Shown here: piece after piece, positions 24,201-40,852 of the stretch
How the letters are laid out: the number at the start of each line of letters is the position of its first letter
Numbering within the stretch: position 1 is the stretch's first letter
DNA from: Balanoglossus misakiensis
Taxonomy: Eukaryota > Hemichordata
NCBI GenBank assembly: GCA_040954595.2
Contig: CM082584.2
Span: 5,580,001-5,644,000, forward strand
Direction of reading: 5' to 3'
DNA length: 64,000 nt
Notes under the pieces: model-generated
Seen by the model: only the letters and a program-made list of their open reading frames with translations
The model's database searches: none
What the model was told of the DNA's origin: nothing
Program-made: the position numbers and the translations under genes

Positions 24201-26903
24201 ACATCCGTCTGGATCTGAACTTGAACATGCCTGATCACATTCCATTCCCCAGCTATTCTTACCACAGCCTGGTAAACAAGTCAATTTGTAAAAGAGAAAC
24301 CAAGCTGCAATGACACTCCATTCCATAAAATTAATTCATTATTTGCGGGACAACTATTTTCCTGTTCCACACTCATTTTCCCTCCCTATGTGTAATTGAA
24401 TCACTGTGTAAATTAATTTACACTTGATCTTTACTTGTTTTGGGAATAAGCATCATTTTCAGTCAACAAGAGCAGACCGACATTGTACTGAAAGATCATA
24501 AGATGGCGAGTTTAACATTGGAATAAAGATTTGTATGGATAAACATTAGAAAACACCATGCACAATCCCAACAAGCACCATCCACAGCAGAACCAAGATA
24601 TGTCAATATCAATTTGTGAGCCATCAATAATTGTGGGCTCCATCAGATCTGGAGAAGACTTGTCAATTCCAATCAAGCCTTGCTTGGGTATTCACAAACA
24701 TAATCACCCCCCCCCCCCCACACACACACACAGACATTTTTTAATAATTAAACTCACCAATTTCACAATTACTTCCCATGAATCCAGGCGGACATATACA
24801 CTCACCAGTGTCAGAGTTGCATATTCCTCCATTGTAACATGTTGGACATGAAGACAAACAGTCTGGTAATCCCCATTTTCCATTTGGACAACCTAATATG
24901 AGATAGAACTATAATTACATGTTTTTTCTTTTGACTTAATGTTCCTTTTTGTGGTAAATGAAGGTAGCCCATGCTTTTAACATTTAATTGATATGTTTAA
25001 AATCAGAAATAAATGCAATCTGCAATAATCATGTCAGTATTTAATATGTCAGGACAAATATGCTAATTGTTCGTTTCTGCTCATCAGGTCTTGGTTACCA
25101 AGTCGTTTGAACACCCACCACCCAGTAGGAACAGTATGCAAAGATGAGAGGGATACTATTTCAAAACATTCTGTCTTTTCAGGTCACATAAAACAAAGTG
25201 AGATTGTGTTCAAAGGTTAATAAATGTCACATACATAACATAATTTAATGATAACATTGGTTGGAAAAGAATATATTTTATTTGATAAACCACAACTTAT
25301 AAGTTATTTATACAGTTCTGTTTTAAAACTGGGTTTTATTACCATATCAATTCAGTCAGAAATTTGAAGAAGCAAGTGCAGATTTTGTAACAATTTAATA
25401 AGCACATTTCTTATCATTGGATAATTTGACATGACAATTGCGTTTATCGTTATGTGTTCATTACCTCTGACAATCAGTCTCATAAATCCATGTAATCCTT
25501 GACTTCGTTGGTTGTCATCTGTGTAACATTCATAGATTCCTGCATCACTGGTCTTTGCAAATAATATTGTAATATTCCTCTGACCATTCCATTGTGTTTT
25601 CTCTATTCCATCATGTCTCCATTTCAATGATGATTCAGCGATGGATGTTGTCATGGTCAATGTTACATCTTCTCCAAAACTCACTGTTTTGGTTTGACTC
25701 TCTGGTTTGATTTCAGCTGACAGATGCACAGAGACAGATAATTGGCCTTCATTTTAACAGGCATATTGATTCAAATTGCTTAAACTACTAAACGATATCT
25801 TCAAATCATCAATAAAATAATTTTATTTGCCAAAAACAGAACTTACATGCATGCATGCTCATATATGTAACAATATCATCGTCAAAAATGCACAAATTCA
25901 TCCATCCATGTCCACACATGAAAACTATCCACTTTCTAAAATTTATGATTTATAACATTCAACTAATCATAATCACAAAGAAATAATGCCAAGCAGTCAG
26001 ATTCCTAACTTACCAGTTCTAGCAACCACTACCGTTATCAGTCTCTCAGTTTCTCCAGTGTTAGCATTGGCATCACAGTAGTACACACCAGGTTTGCCAG
26101 CACCAGCGGGTAATCTGAGTTTTCTTGCATAATCATCGAAGTTTTGATATGAATAGCCTACAGGTAGTGCACCTCCTGTGCCTGTATCTAGGATTCTTCC
26201 AAAGGCAAAATTTGTGCCTACAGTATATATGGTATCACCACCTGAGTATCCACCAATGAAATGTCTAGTACCACTTAAACTTGGTAATGCATAACCATTA
26301 TAGAAGGTGACATCTAACCGAGCAGCTGCAAAAACAAGTAAGTTTTTCTAACCATCAACTTTATGTCATTAATTAGAAAAGTGGGAATATATTTGGTCCC
26401 ATTTGGTCTATGTATATTTACCTGTGGGACCTTGAGGGATTGGTTGAGTCAGTCTGTCTGTATGATGTATGTACGGTATGTACCCCCAGCATGTACTGGT
26501 ATGTACATGTATATGTACAAAGTATGCGGTTCGACTGGTCCAAAAGAAAGTGCTCAATACCCGTAGTTAACAAAAAATCCTACCTGCACTGTTGCTTTCC
26601 TGCATGCACCTCCAAATACAACACTGTGACAATGTTTTCCATGATTGACATGGCAGTTACATATTGCTACTCTTTTGACTTGTTGGTGGTACACAGAAAA
26701 TTGCACACATGATCTTTTTAGAGGCAAATGTACAGTTGTATGCTCAGTGACCAAACTTTTATGTTTCACACTCTCTGTATATAGAAGAGGGTCAGTTCAG
26801 AGTCAGAGAGCATAAGAATCTTACAATTATTTGTATCTCATAACTTACCTGTGAATGCCAATGGAATGAACAAAATCAAGCTGACAAGTCCATTTGCATG
26901 CAT
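8780..26903 (-). CDS. receptor with Tie-like ectodomain and single D2-type tyrosine phosphatase domain
   Basis: I assembled 29 coding exons that join in phase with no stop, giving 1495 aa. Order: signal peptide (1-18), Ig (19-122), Ig (123-206), four EGF (207-400), Ig (401-496), about four FN3 (497-912), a membrane-proximal module (913-1056), TM (about 1068-1092), juxtamembrane (1096-1228) and one PTP domain (1229-1495). The ectodomain order and EGF signatures ([16 protein letters not shown]) are those of Tie/Tek receptors. The PTP domain resembles the membrane-distal D2 of type R2B receptor phosphatases (PTPRK/M/T/U). No D1 domain fits in the introns between TM and D2. The P-loop HCINGIGRSG is intact, but the WPD loop reads WKH and the Q-loop reads VETLEQY, so weak or no catalysis is expected. 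It likely acts at the plasma membrane as a receptor or scaffold. BABAM1 lies upstream and a paralogue downstream. Confidence 0.85.
10066..10113. repeat. (ATTG)n microsatellite
   Basis: A short tetranucleotide run in an intron of the phosphatase receptor, with one interruption. Confidence 0.9.
10360..10438. mobile_element. short TTAA MITE (CCCTTTCACC ends)
   Basis: Inverted ends CCCTTTCACC/GGTGAAAGGG are bounded by TTAA (10356-10359, 10439-10442). Relatives are at 45642-45726 and about 34003-34096. It lies in an intron of the phosphatase receptor. Confidence 0.75.
10968..11767. mobile_element. 800-bp TIR element, PIF/Harbinger-like, copy A
   Basis: Terminal inverted repeats start GGCTGCATTCACAAACACCT, followed by G-rich tracts. 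A 3-bp duplication TTA flanks the element (10965-10967 and 11768-11770). It has no coding capacity and is non-autonomous. It fills most of the 927-bp intron between two PTP-domain exons. Its right end contributes the G at position +5 of the donor of exon 11772-11851. It is in the opposite orientation to copies B and C. A 3-bp TWA duplication is the family mark of PIF/Harbinger transposons; transposase origin is inferred. Confidence 0.9.
11885..12036. mobile_element. small foldback element with CGCG-rich arms
   Basis: The arms TACTATAAAACAC...CGCGAG and CTCGCG...GTGTTTTACAGTA are inverted copies over about 27 bp. The centre has several TTTTCGCG words. It lies in the intron between PTP exons 12128-12227 and 11772-11851. 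A possible diverged relative is near 18650-18720. Confidence 0.65.
12438..13604 (-). CDS. juxtamembrane and linker (three exons)
   Basis: Exons 13528-13604, 12968-13140 and 12438-12584 carry several tyrosines in acidic context ([25 protein letters not shown]), which are plausible phosphosites. The last exon ([16 protein letters not shown]) resembles the linker before D2. There is no sign of a D1 phosphatase domain. Confidence 0.75.
13384..13446. repeat. dispersed repeat with TTCAGACTGGACAG end
   Basis: Read on the minus strand, GGGGTTCAGACTGGACAGTT and the GTGTAGCACCGGTGCTGGGC that follows closely match 63895-63957 on the plus strand. It is probably the end of another transposon family. The full extent is not visible. 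Confidence 0.6.
13750..13867 (-). CDS. transmembrane exon
   Basis: The exon encodes [20 protein letters not shown] and [16 protein letters not shown]: a hydrophobic span of about 24 residues followed by a basic stop-transfer RR. Confidence 0.9.
14307..15164 (-). CDS. membrane-proximal extracellular module (three exons)
   Basis: Exons 15038-15164, 14568-14826 and 14307-14352 encode a beta-rich segment with [18 protein letters not shown] and [21 protein letters not shown] basic RRRR run is present; such a segment before the TM occurs in R2B phosphatases, where a proprotein cleavage site is found. I chose the donor at 14568 because the alternative at 14560 would create a stop with the next exon. 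Confidence 0.65.
15721..16318 (-). CDS. fibronectin III domain 4 (two exons)
   Basis: Exons 16212-16318 and 15721-15916 give [20 protein letters not shown] through [20 protein letters not shown], a typical FN3 sequence ending phase 1. Confidence 0.8.
16701..17263 (-). CDS. fibronectin III domain 3 (two exons)
   Basis: Exons 17037-17263 and 16701-16773 give [20 protein letters not shown] through [20 protein letters not shown], a standard FN3 with the intron near the G strand. Confidence 0.8.
17605..19214 (-). CDS. fibronectin III domain 2 (two exons)
   Basis: Exons 19144-19214 and 17605-17848 join in phase 0. The product has [17 protein letters not shown] and [20 protein letters not shown]. 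The intron between them (about 1.3 kb) shows no other gene. Confidence 0.75.
19623..19952 (-). CDS. fibronectin III domain 1 exon
   Basis: This 330-nt phase 1-1 exon has [21 protein letters not shown] and [19 protein letters not shown], the usual FN3 strand marks. Confidence 0.8.
20098..20385 (-). CDS. Ig-like domain 3 exon
   Basis: This 288-nt phase 1-1 exon has [17 protein letters not shown], a B-strand cysteine with a GNPxP motif, and a later NCY in the F-strand position. This matches the third Ig placed after the EGF repeats in Tie. Confidence 0.75.
21071..21232 (-). CDS. EGF domain 4 exon
   Basis: The exon encodes [20 protein letters not shown] followed by CNRTTGVC and [10 protein letters not shown]. 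Both ends are phase 1. A TTAA-flanked transposon begins about 26 bp upstream of its acceptor. Confidence 0.8.
21262..22200. mobile_element. TTAA-flanked MITE, outer element
   Basis: The ends AGGGACAAAGTCTCTCT and its complement are flanked by TTAA at 21258-21261 and 22201-22204. A second TTAA element is nested inside it. A shorter relative without the insertion is at 28117-28360. A TTAA duplication is the mark of piggyBac-type transposition. Confidence 0.85.
21510..22129. mobile_element. TTAA-flanked foldback MITE, nested
   Basis: This 620-bp element is inserted in the outer MITE. Its ends are AGGGGAAATCCGCTGTAGCT and the complement, with TTAA at 21506-21509 and 22130-22133. Its arms are near-complete inverted copies of about 240 bp with a divergent centre. 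The ORF at 21825-22133 (plus) is part of one arm. Confidence 0.9.
22290..22690. repeat. AT-rich degenerate tandem repeat
   Basis: Roughly 100-bp units share CATGAGTGATTTACATAATT and ATTATTTATAAATAAT. It occupies an intron between EGF exons, just beyond the nested MITEs. Confidence 0.7.
22918..23055 (-). CDS. EGF domain 3 exon
   Basis: The exon encodes [19 protein letters not shown] and then SGWSGTNCQ, a laminin-type EGF repeat. Both ends are phase 1. Confidence 0.8.
24122..24268 (-). CDS. EGF domain 2 exon
   Basis: The exon begins [15 protein letters not shown] and ends with [18 protein letters not shown]. The DPYGCSC core is the distinctive mark of Tie-family EGF2. Both ends are phase 1. 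Confidence 0.85.
24758..24892 (-). CDS. EGF domain 1 exon
   Basis: The exon contains [14 protein letters not shown] and [12 protein letters not shown], close to the first EGF repeat of Tie2. Both ends are phase 1. Confidence 0.85.
25465..25716 (-). CDS. Ig-like domain 2 exon
   Basis: This 252-nt phase 1-1 exon contains VTLTM, LKWRHDG and [11 protein letters not shown], the B-, C- and F-strand marks of an Ig fold. Confidence 0.85.
26014..26325 (-). CDS. Ig-like domain 1 exon
   Basis: This 312-nt phase 1-1 exon runs from [17 protein letters not shown] to the Ig-like [13 protein letters not shown]. It is homologous to the Ig1 exons at 3358-3663 and 6497-6802. Confidence 0.8.
26849..26903 (-). 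CDS. signal-peptide exon (proximal)
   Basis: The exon starts at ATG 26903 and encodes [18 protein letters not shown], a classical signal peptide, ending in phase 1. It was chosen as the start because it is nearest to Ig1 and most like the signal exons of the downstream paralogue. Confidence 0.7.
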
Positions 26904-27549
26904 TTTGACAAATTATTCACATCTTGCTCCCTTGGACTTTCCGGTACATGGAGTATGCATGTTGGCAGGTTTGTTTGCAACACTTTCACTCGCTGTCAAC
27001 ATTTGCCCTTGGGGTTAAGGCTATTTCTTTGTTTCGCATGCTTTCACACGTTTGAAGCTAGAATTTAGGTTGCATACCAAACATAGTTTGACAGCATTAA
27101 GTGTTTGAGAGTTTCATCATAACATTTACGCTTTCATAATTCATTCATAGACATAAGAAAACCATTGGTAGTGTTTTCCTGGTGTGTGCATGCTCCAGCT
27201 TACTTACCAGGAAATATTGAAAAAATAATCCAAAACTTACAAAGACCTTGTTTTCTCCATAGATCTCAAAATACAACAAAACAATGATTGCCAGCATACA
27301 CATATAAGAGTTAATTATTTCAACTTTTGTCACTTTTGGTGAAATGATTGGAAAATTGCTCACAATTTTTCAATTTGCGCAAGCAGAAGCATGGGTTTCA
27401 ATCAAGCATAAATGTACTCCAGCAAACCACTTCTCCTATTTATAAAGCTATAAGAAATAAGTCACCTGTCAAAATCTTGCGCATAGAGACACAAATGAAA
27501 AACTGTAATATATGACAGATTGCACAACCATTTGTGCCTCAAAACTTAC

Positions 27550-27598
27550 CTGTCAATGCCACCGACATGAACAAAAACAAGCTGAGGAGACTATGCAT
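27550..27598 (-). CDS. alternative signal-peptide exon (distal)
   Basis: The exon starts at ATG 27598 and encodes MHSLLSLFLFMSVALT, ending in phase 1 at CAG/GTAAG. Its upstream flank (27720-27840) resembles the flank of the proximal signal exon (27050-27140), so the promoter and first exon look duplicated. No Ig exons of its own lie between the two, so it must splice to the shared Ig1 or be a relic. Confidence 0.55.
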
Positions 27599-28116
27599 TT
27601 TGACAAAGTTACTTCACAGTTCCTTGACCAAGCCCATCATTACTTTTACGTGTGTCTGTTTGTGGTCACGTGATCCATCTGGGGACTAGCTTAGGTCATA
27701 CATGTATAGGCCATATTGTTGATGTCTGTGTTTCATGTACTCGCGCTTGAAAGCTAAAATTACGTTGAATGCCAAATAGAATTTTAAAGTCATTCTTGTG
27801 TCTCTTATCAAAACATTTGTACTTTCTAGGTTGTCATGTGTTTTATTTTATATAGGAAACTGAAAAATGAGCAGTGGGAAAAACACATATACCAGGCTGG
27901 GTTACCTATAATAAAATTTTTAGTTGCCTTTCCCTTTTCCATTCTTATTTCCTGATGTGAATTATTTTGATCCTGTGTACTTCCAGTTTTCACCAACATG
28001 TTTATGTTATCACACCCCATGCTTCATATTTACCCTTCAGTATTAAAATGCTTGTAAAACTCTTATGCGATGAGGAAGTTAATTTTGTTTGCAGAGTAAT
28101 ATAGTACTTGGGTTAA

Positions 28117-28360
28117 ATGGACACAGTCTCTCTCTCACTGCCTTTTTCATTAATTATGTTTATAGGATTTAGGAGTAAAAATCTCGTCAAAATGGTAAAC
28201 ACCGATTATTCATTTTGGTGAGTTTTTCACTCTCATGTCTACAAGTGGGATGGAAGTTGTGTGTTGTTGAACGTTGATTCACTATATATCCACATGTACA
28301 TTAACATAAATATCAAACATAATCAATGGAAAGGGGCAGCAAGAGAGAGACTTTGTCCCT
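28117..28360. mobile_element. TTAA-flanked MITE, empty-site relative of the outer element
   Basis: This 244-bp element is flanked by TTAA (28113-28116, 28361-28364). Its sequence ...CATGTACATTAACATAAA shows the outer family without the nested insertion, which confirms TTAA as the insertion target. Confidence 0.85.
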
Positions 28361-28467
28361 TTAAGTGAATAATTTGGCTTATAAAAGCATAGTGAGGCCA
28401 GAAAACAGTTGTGTAGCTGCAGGTATTGGTTGCTCCCAACAAAGGACTCCTGTTGCAATATTCTGAT

Positions 28468-28562
28468 TTACCAGTATCAGATCCTGACTTAGAATTCTCA
28501 GCAGCAGGCTGGAAAGGTATCCATAGTGACAGGACAAGCAAAGCTGTCAAAAGCAGAGACAT
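28468..28562 (-). CDS. possible further signal-peptide exon
   Basis: An ATG at 28562 opens MSLLLTALLVLSLWIPFQ, a strong signal-like sequence, and continues to a GATACTG/GTAAAT donor in phase 1. That phase is compatible with the Ig1 exon. It lies just downstream of BABAM1 and has no similarity to the other signal exons. It could instead start an unrelated small gene or be chance. Confidence 0.3.
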
Positions 28563-29253
28563 GTATTCTAAACATAACTGTTGTATGTCACACTTAAATG
28601 TTCCAAAATTCAGATAAAAGGAGAACAGTGTCCTTGACTCTAAACTTTTTATTGTAATGTTGTTTGAAAATATAAAATAGCATTTTGCAGTATGTAAAAA
28701 CTTGCCACATTCTAAGTGAAAGCTTACATAAACTCAAGAAATATTACAATAAGCATGGACACTTTCATCTGCAAAACAGTATCCAACCTGAAATTACAGG
28801 CAACATCTTTAACATTACAGTATTATAGTTATACAGCTACTGTCGTAACCTATGAAATTCTATCATACAATACTTTCGAATTCAGAATCTGAGATGCTGT
28901 ACCAAGTTGTTTCTGTCGCTCTTCAGTCTATCAGCGACATATGGATACTTAATGATATAATTTTTGGTACATACCATAAATTAGCATCATTGGCACATTT
29001 CATTCAATCGAAAATTAATGCTGACGGTTTCAGATCACCTTTAAAAGAGTGGACTAGTCTTGTACATTTATGTCAAAGCTCTGTCCTTCAGGTATATCTT
29101 ACTTTTGTCTGACATTCAGATTCTCGCAACTAAACTTTCTCTGAACTTACTGAAGTCATCCATGAGTTTTTTCAGTAGCAACATGAAGCCATCCATGATT
29201 GTAGACCGCAGTGCTATCACAACTAGAACTGTGAGCAGCAGCTGAGGGCCATG

Positions 29254-32112
29254 CTAAAATAATTTATAGCTAATGTCTTTCTGTATGGGTCTTTGCAGTG
29301 GGTGGGCTACCAACTTGGCCATGTTGTCATGGAGATACGTCGGGTTCCTGCCAACTTCAAAGACATAGGATGTTCCTCGCTCGTCCAAATCGCACAGTCT
29401 GTCAAATATCACCTGCAATTCAGGAATCAAGGAAGACAATGTAGATATTCGTAATGAGGTCAGGGTGCAAAGTCAAACAATGGTGACATAAAATGCTCGC
29501 AGACAATAGATTGATACAATAGACAAATGTCATTTTTTTGCATTTCTGTATTCACGGTCTTTGACCCACTACACAACAACAGCACAAATGCATTATGCAA
29601 CATAAAATATAACATGGTTATGTTCTCATTTCATTAGCATGATTACATAAGTTTCAGAACAAGGAATATTGAACAGCTAATCAGATAGCCCTTCATTTTG
29701 ATGACAGAGTTATTCTAGAAAGGAGACTGGAAACATTTAGTGACCTACGTGTTATAGGGTTTTTTTATTATCAGTTCTGTGCAAGTGAACAGAATTTGAT
29801 TGACTTCTAGAGTGTAAAATGTTGCATACAGTGTTTCATACTGACCTCACATTTGTTGTCTTCAGATGGCATTTCATGGATGTAGAATGCGTCCAGAAAG
29901 AAATATGGTGACTGCATCAATGACTGCATTGCCTGAAAATGTCACATTTTTTTCATGTCATATTCATGTTGACAAACAAACAATGAATAGTGTCAGGATA
30001 CTTATTATGAGTGTGACATCGGTACATATAAACTTAAAATCAGTCAACAAAGACTGAACAAATTACATGTATGACACACAATTACCAGTAAAAGGATACT
30101 AAAGAATTGATGAAAACAAACGTACCTGCTTTCCACTTGAAAATTCTGGCATACAATGGGATCTGCCATAGATCATTACAGTACGTATGATGTATGGTGG
30201 TGGAATTATCTCTATGTCACCTGGGACAACTGGCAGTTGTGTTCTCTCAGAACTGACAACGAAAAACAAGAAAGAGTTACCACAAAAAGCTTACTGTACT
30301 TATTATCTCCAAATGACGTCTTGTAAATTCATAAATTCCAAACATATATTGGACATGTTTTCTTGCGAGTGACATCTTTTCATATAAAACTTGTCTGCTT
30401 TTATACTTACATGACATCAAAGAGTGAAGACATATCAAACGTGTCAAATTCAGTCTCACTTTCCAGATCAGCCAACACGTAACAGAACTCTTCAGTGTTG
30501 CTGGTAAAATTGTGCATCTATTGTCAATGAAATAAACGACAAGAATAATCAGGTCAAACCTGTCACTGGATTTTTCCAAGAAAAATTTCAGATTATGCCT
30601 GGTATTTATTTAGTACTTTTGCATTTAACTATAAAAATGATTTCTATCAAAGGCATGCATTTTCTCTCAGACAAATACTTAAAGCAACAAATCACCCTAC
30701 TGCACTTTCACAAGAAAAATGAAATGATAAATCTTTTATTTAGATGCCTAAGATGTGAATTAAAAGTGTACCAAATTCTAGCTGCAGTGGTTGTAGTGTG
30801 TCCTGTTAGGTTGACAAATATTGATCACAGCACTAACAAACAAGATCGTCAACCCAGCAGCACCTGCTACATTCATTGCAGCTACATACATTCTTGTTCA
30901 ATAGGCTGTCCTCCCTGTATTTGGCTCATATCATACCCTGGGCTCATATATCAAAAGAACTGCATGTTGCTTACCCACAATGCATTGTCTTGAAGTACAA
31001 TTAATGCAAATTGATGTTTTCTACTAATAGCAGCTTTGGTGTGTACAAAGATGTTCATAGCCCTTTTCACCATCTGCAATGATTGATATCTGGTCCTGTT
31101 CATGAAAATCAAACAAATATCACTCATTGGAAAAGAGGGAAAGAATATATTATAAAGAAAAAAATGGTTATTTGTTTTAATATATTTAGAGATTTTGCCT
31201 TGATAACTATCTCCTGATGAGTTGGACATACTTTGTGATTATTAATTAACCACCTCCATCACATGATACGGTGGACACAACTTACCCATCCTTGGACACA
31301 AACGGTGTACTATTCATCTCTGCAGACAAGTCTAAACATAGAATCTGCCAAGAAACATAAAACACATAAGCTCAAGTCATGTATTCAGTGAAAATACTGC
31401 ATTTCTCATTGTCACAAGGGGGAATATTCTGTACAAGCTCAACTGTTTTTTTAATTACTTGTCTGAGGTTCAATGGCAACATTTGGCCTCGCTGCAATAA
31501 TTGTAGCCCTGGTGGCTTGGTTGATCGCTGACGGGGGGCTTGATCGCTGACGATCAACCAACCCACCAGGGCTACAATTATTGCAGCTACATTTGGCCAG
31601 GTTGCTTTGCCATTCCTGGCCTTACTCACTGATGTAGCCAATGACAGATTCTTTAGAAGACTATTAAAGAGAGATAACTGTTTTGGTAAAAAAAATTGAC
31701 TTACAATTTTTTCAGGACAGTTCACTTTCGGAACGATTTGTATGGGATCATCATTTGTTTCTGTATCAGAACTTGAATCTGAAAGCAAATATTTTTCATC
31801 ATCATCATCTTCGAATTTATCAACTGCTCCATCATCTTCATCATCCGGTTGGATTTCATCAATGACGTCCCTTTTCACATCAATGCCACGAAAATCTTGA
31901 CTTGAGGTAGAATTGCCAGGTTTTGTAGCCAAGGGCTGCTCTTGCATTTCACTGTTTGCAATAACATTACGTTCCCCAGATTCGTCTGGAGTATGTATTT
32001 CATTTCCAGCAAGTCGGTGTGTTGATTGCGGTGGTGAATCTTCAACTTCTTCTATTCCACTGCCTATGCCTGATCCTGTAGCACTGTCGATTTCTCCTTC
32101 GGAACTTTCCAT
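29254..32112 (-). CDS. BABAM1: BRISC and BRCA1-A complex member 1 (MERIT40)
   Basis: Seven exons (31705-32112, 31286-31344, 30975-31095, 30411-30517, 30126-30252, 29846-29932, 29254-29412) join in phase to 355 aa; the human protein is 329 aa. The N-terminal 125 residues are acidic and low-complexity, as in the family. The VWA-like fold follows: KVNCPEKI, LCLDLSAEM, a helix with NIFVHTKAAISRKHQFAL, IPPPYIIRTVMIYGRS and PYFFLDAFYIHEM. The C-terminus has LDERGTSYVFEV and HDNMAKLVAHPLQRP, both diagnostic. MERIT40 is the scaffold that holds the BRCC36 deubiquitinase complexes BRISC and BRCA1-A together, in K63-ubiquitin removal and DNA repair. It is transcribed away from membralin. An AATAAA at 28648-28653 (minus) is a possible polyadenylation signal. 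Confidence 0.93.
31493..31589. repeat. near-perfect palindrome in BABAM1 intron 1
   Basis: The arms GCAATAATTGTAGCCCTGGT... and its complement are about 42 bp each around GACGGGGGGCTTGATCGCTG. It would form a long hairpin and is probably a foldback element. Confidence 0.8.
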
Positions 32113-39459
<7,347 letters not shown>

Positions 39460-40046
39460 GATTATACCAGGATGGTGAAATTTGTCGGCGTTGGAAAATG
39501 TGGGAATGAATCAATTGCTTGAAAGATGGCTACAATATATAAAAGCTGTAGGGCTACAATTTACAGCAACAAGGCACACAGTGGAATAAAAGCAGTCTCG
39601 GCTGAATCCATTGGGGTGGGGAGGGGGCGGGGCAATAGCGAGGGTGATTGTTGACCAATCGCTCTAATGAACACAGTACATGAACGTTTGTAGGATTTGT
39701 GACATTCAGATAGATTATTGTAAGACATTTTGTGACATTGATACGCCGAGGTTCAATAAGTAAAGCTAGGAACAAAAATTGCATTGTATCATCATCATCG
39801 TCATCATCATCATCTAATAATGAACCAGTTATAAACACAATGCTCAAATGTCTACTCTTAATAGTGCAATCAATATTAAAAGCACAAAAACCTGATCTTG
39901 AATCTCTTTTGTACAATGTAACCACCATTGAATGAAAAAAAAGGGTCTGGACATTTTTTCTACTACTTACCACCAGTGACCAGTGATTTGATAAACTAAT
40001 TAATGTATATGACCGTGTAGTGCATACAAGGTACACTTTGTGCTAA
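39460..40046 (+). other. membralin 3' flank with AATAAA
   Basis: An AATAAA at 39585-39590, 126 bp after the stop codon, is the likely polyadenylation signal. A second AATAAA at 41014-41019 would place transposon copy B in the 3' UTR. Confidence 0.5.
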
Positions 40047-40849
40047 GGCTGCATTCACAAACACCTCTGGAGGGGGGGGCGGGAGAATTGAGGGGGGGGA
40101 TTTGAAAAAATTGAGGGTATGTAAGGGGGGGGATTTGAAATAATTTAGGGACTGAAAGGGGGGGACTTGAAAACTTTAACGACTAAATATTTATTTTGAG
40201 TCCACAAAAATGCAGTTTCGCGCCCTTTATTTTACAAAATTTTCTAATGTGGGAGGGGGACACCCCCTCCCACACCCACCCCCTCCATTCATCAACACCT
40301 TTCAATCATTGACTGGTTTATCTAGTATCCCAGGTCAGGGGACTTGCCCCCACCCCATGATAACTTTGAGCAGCGACGGTTAAATTTGTCCTCCCCAACA
40401 TACCGGTAGTTGAGTTAATTTGCTTTTGCCGGGTTCATTAAAATGCAGCTTTGAGCTCTGTATTTTAGAAAATTTTCTTACGTGGGAGGGGGACACCCCC
40501 TCCCAAACCCACCCCCTTCAATTCTCAGTTTACAATGTCTCCCAACACAGAATACAAATATATGTACTTAAAAAATAAAAACAATGTTCAGTTTTAATAC
40601 CCACTGATGAGGGAAAACATCAGTTTCAAATTCTTTTCATGGGAGCGCTGTTTTTCTTTTTACAAGATAGATAGGTGATGTGTTTTGCTCAGTGAAAGAA
40701 AATGGGGGGGGGGGATTTCAAAATTTTGGCAGTTCGGAAGGGGGGGATTTGAAAATATTGGCAGTTCGGAAGGGGGGCATGTGAAAATTAGCGGTAAAAA
40801 AATTTGAATTCTCCCGCCCCCCCCTCCAGAGGTGTTTGTGAATGCAGCC
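40047..40849. mobile_element. 803-bp TIR element, PIF/Harbinger-like, copy B
   Basis: The ends and interior match copies A and C, with a TAA target duplication (40044-40046, 40850-40852). It lies about 590 bp downstream of the membralin stop codon, so it may be in the 3' UTR or intergenic. Confidence 0.9.
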
Positions 40850-40852
40850 TAA

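Noticed and set aside
39554-40036. 160-aa minus-strand ORF
   Set aside because: It overlaps the membralin 3' flank and a low-complexity CAT run; no family resemblance or splice context.
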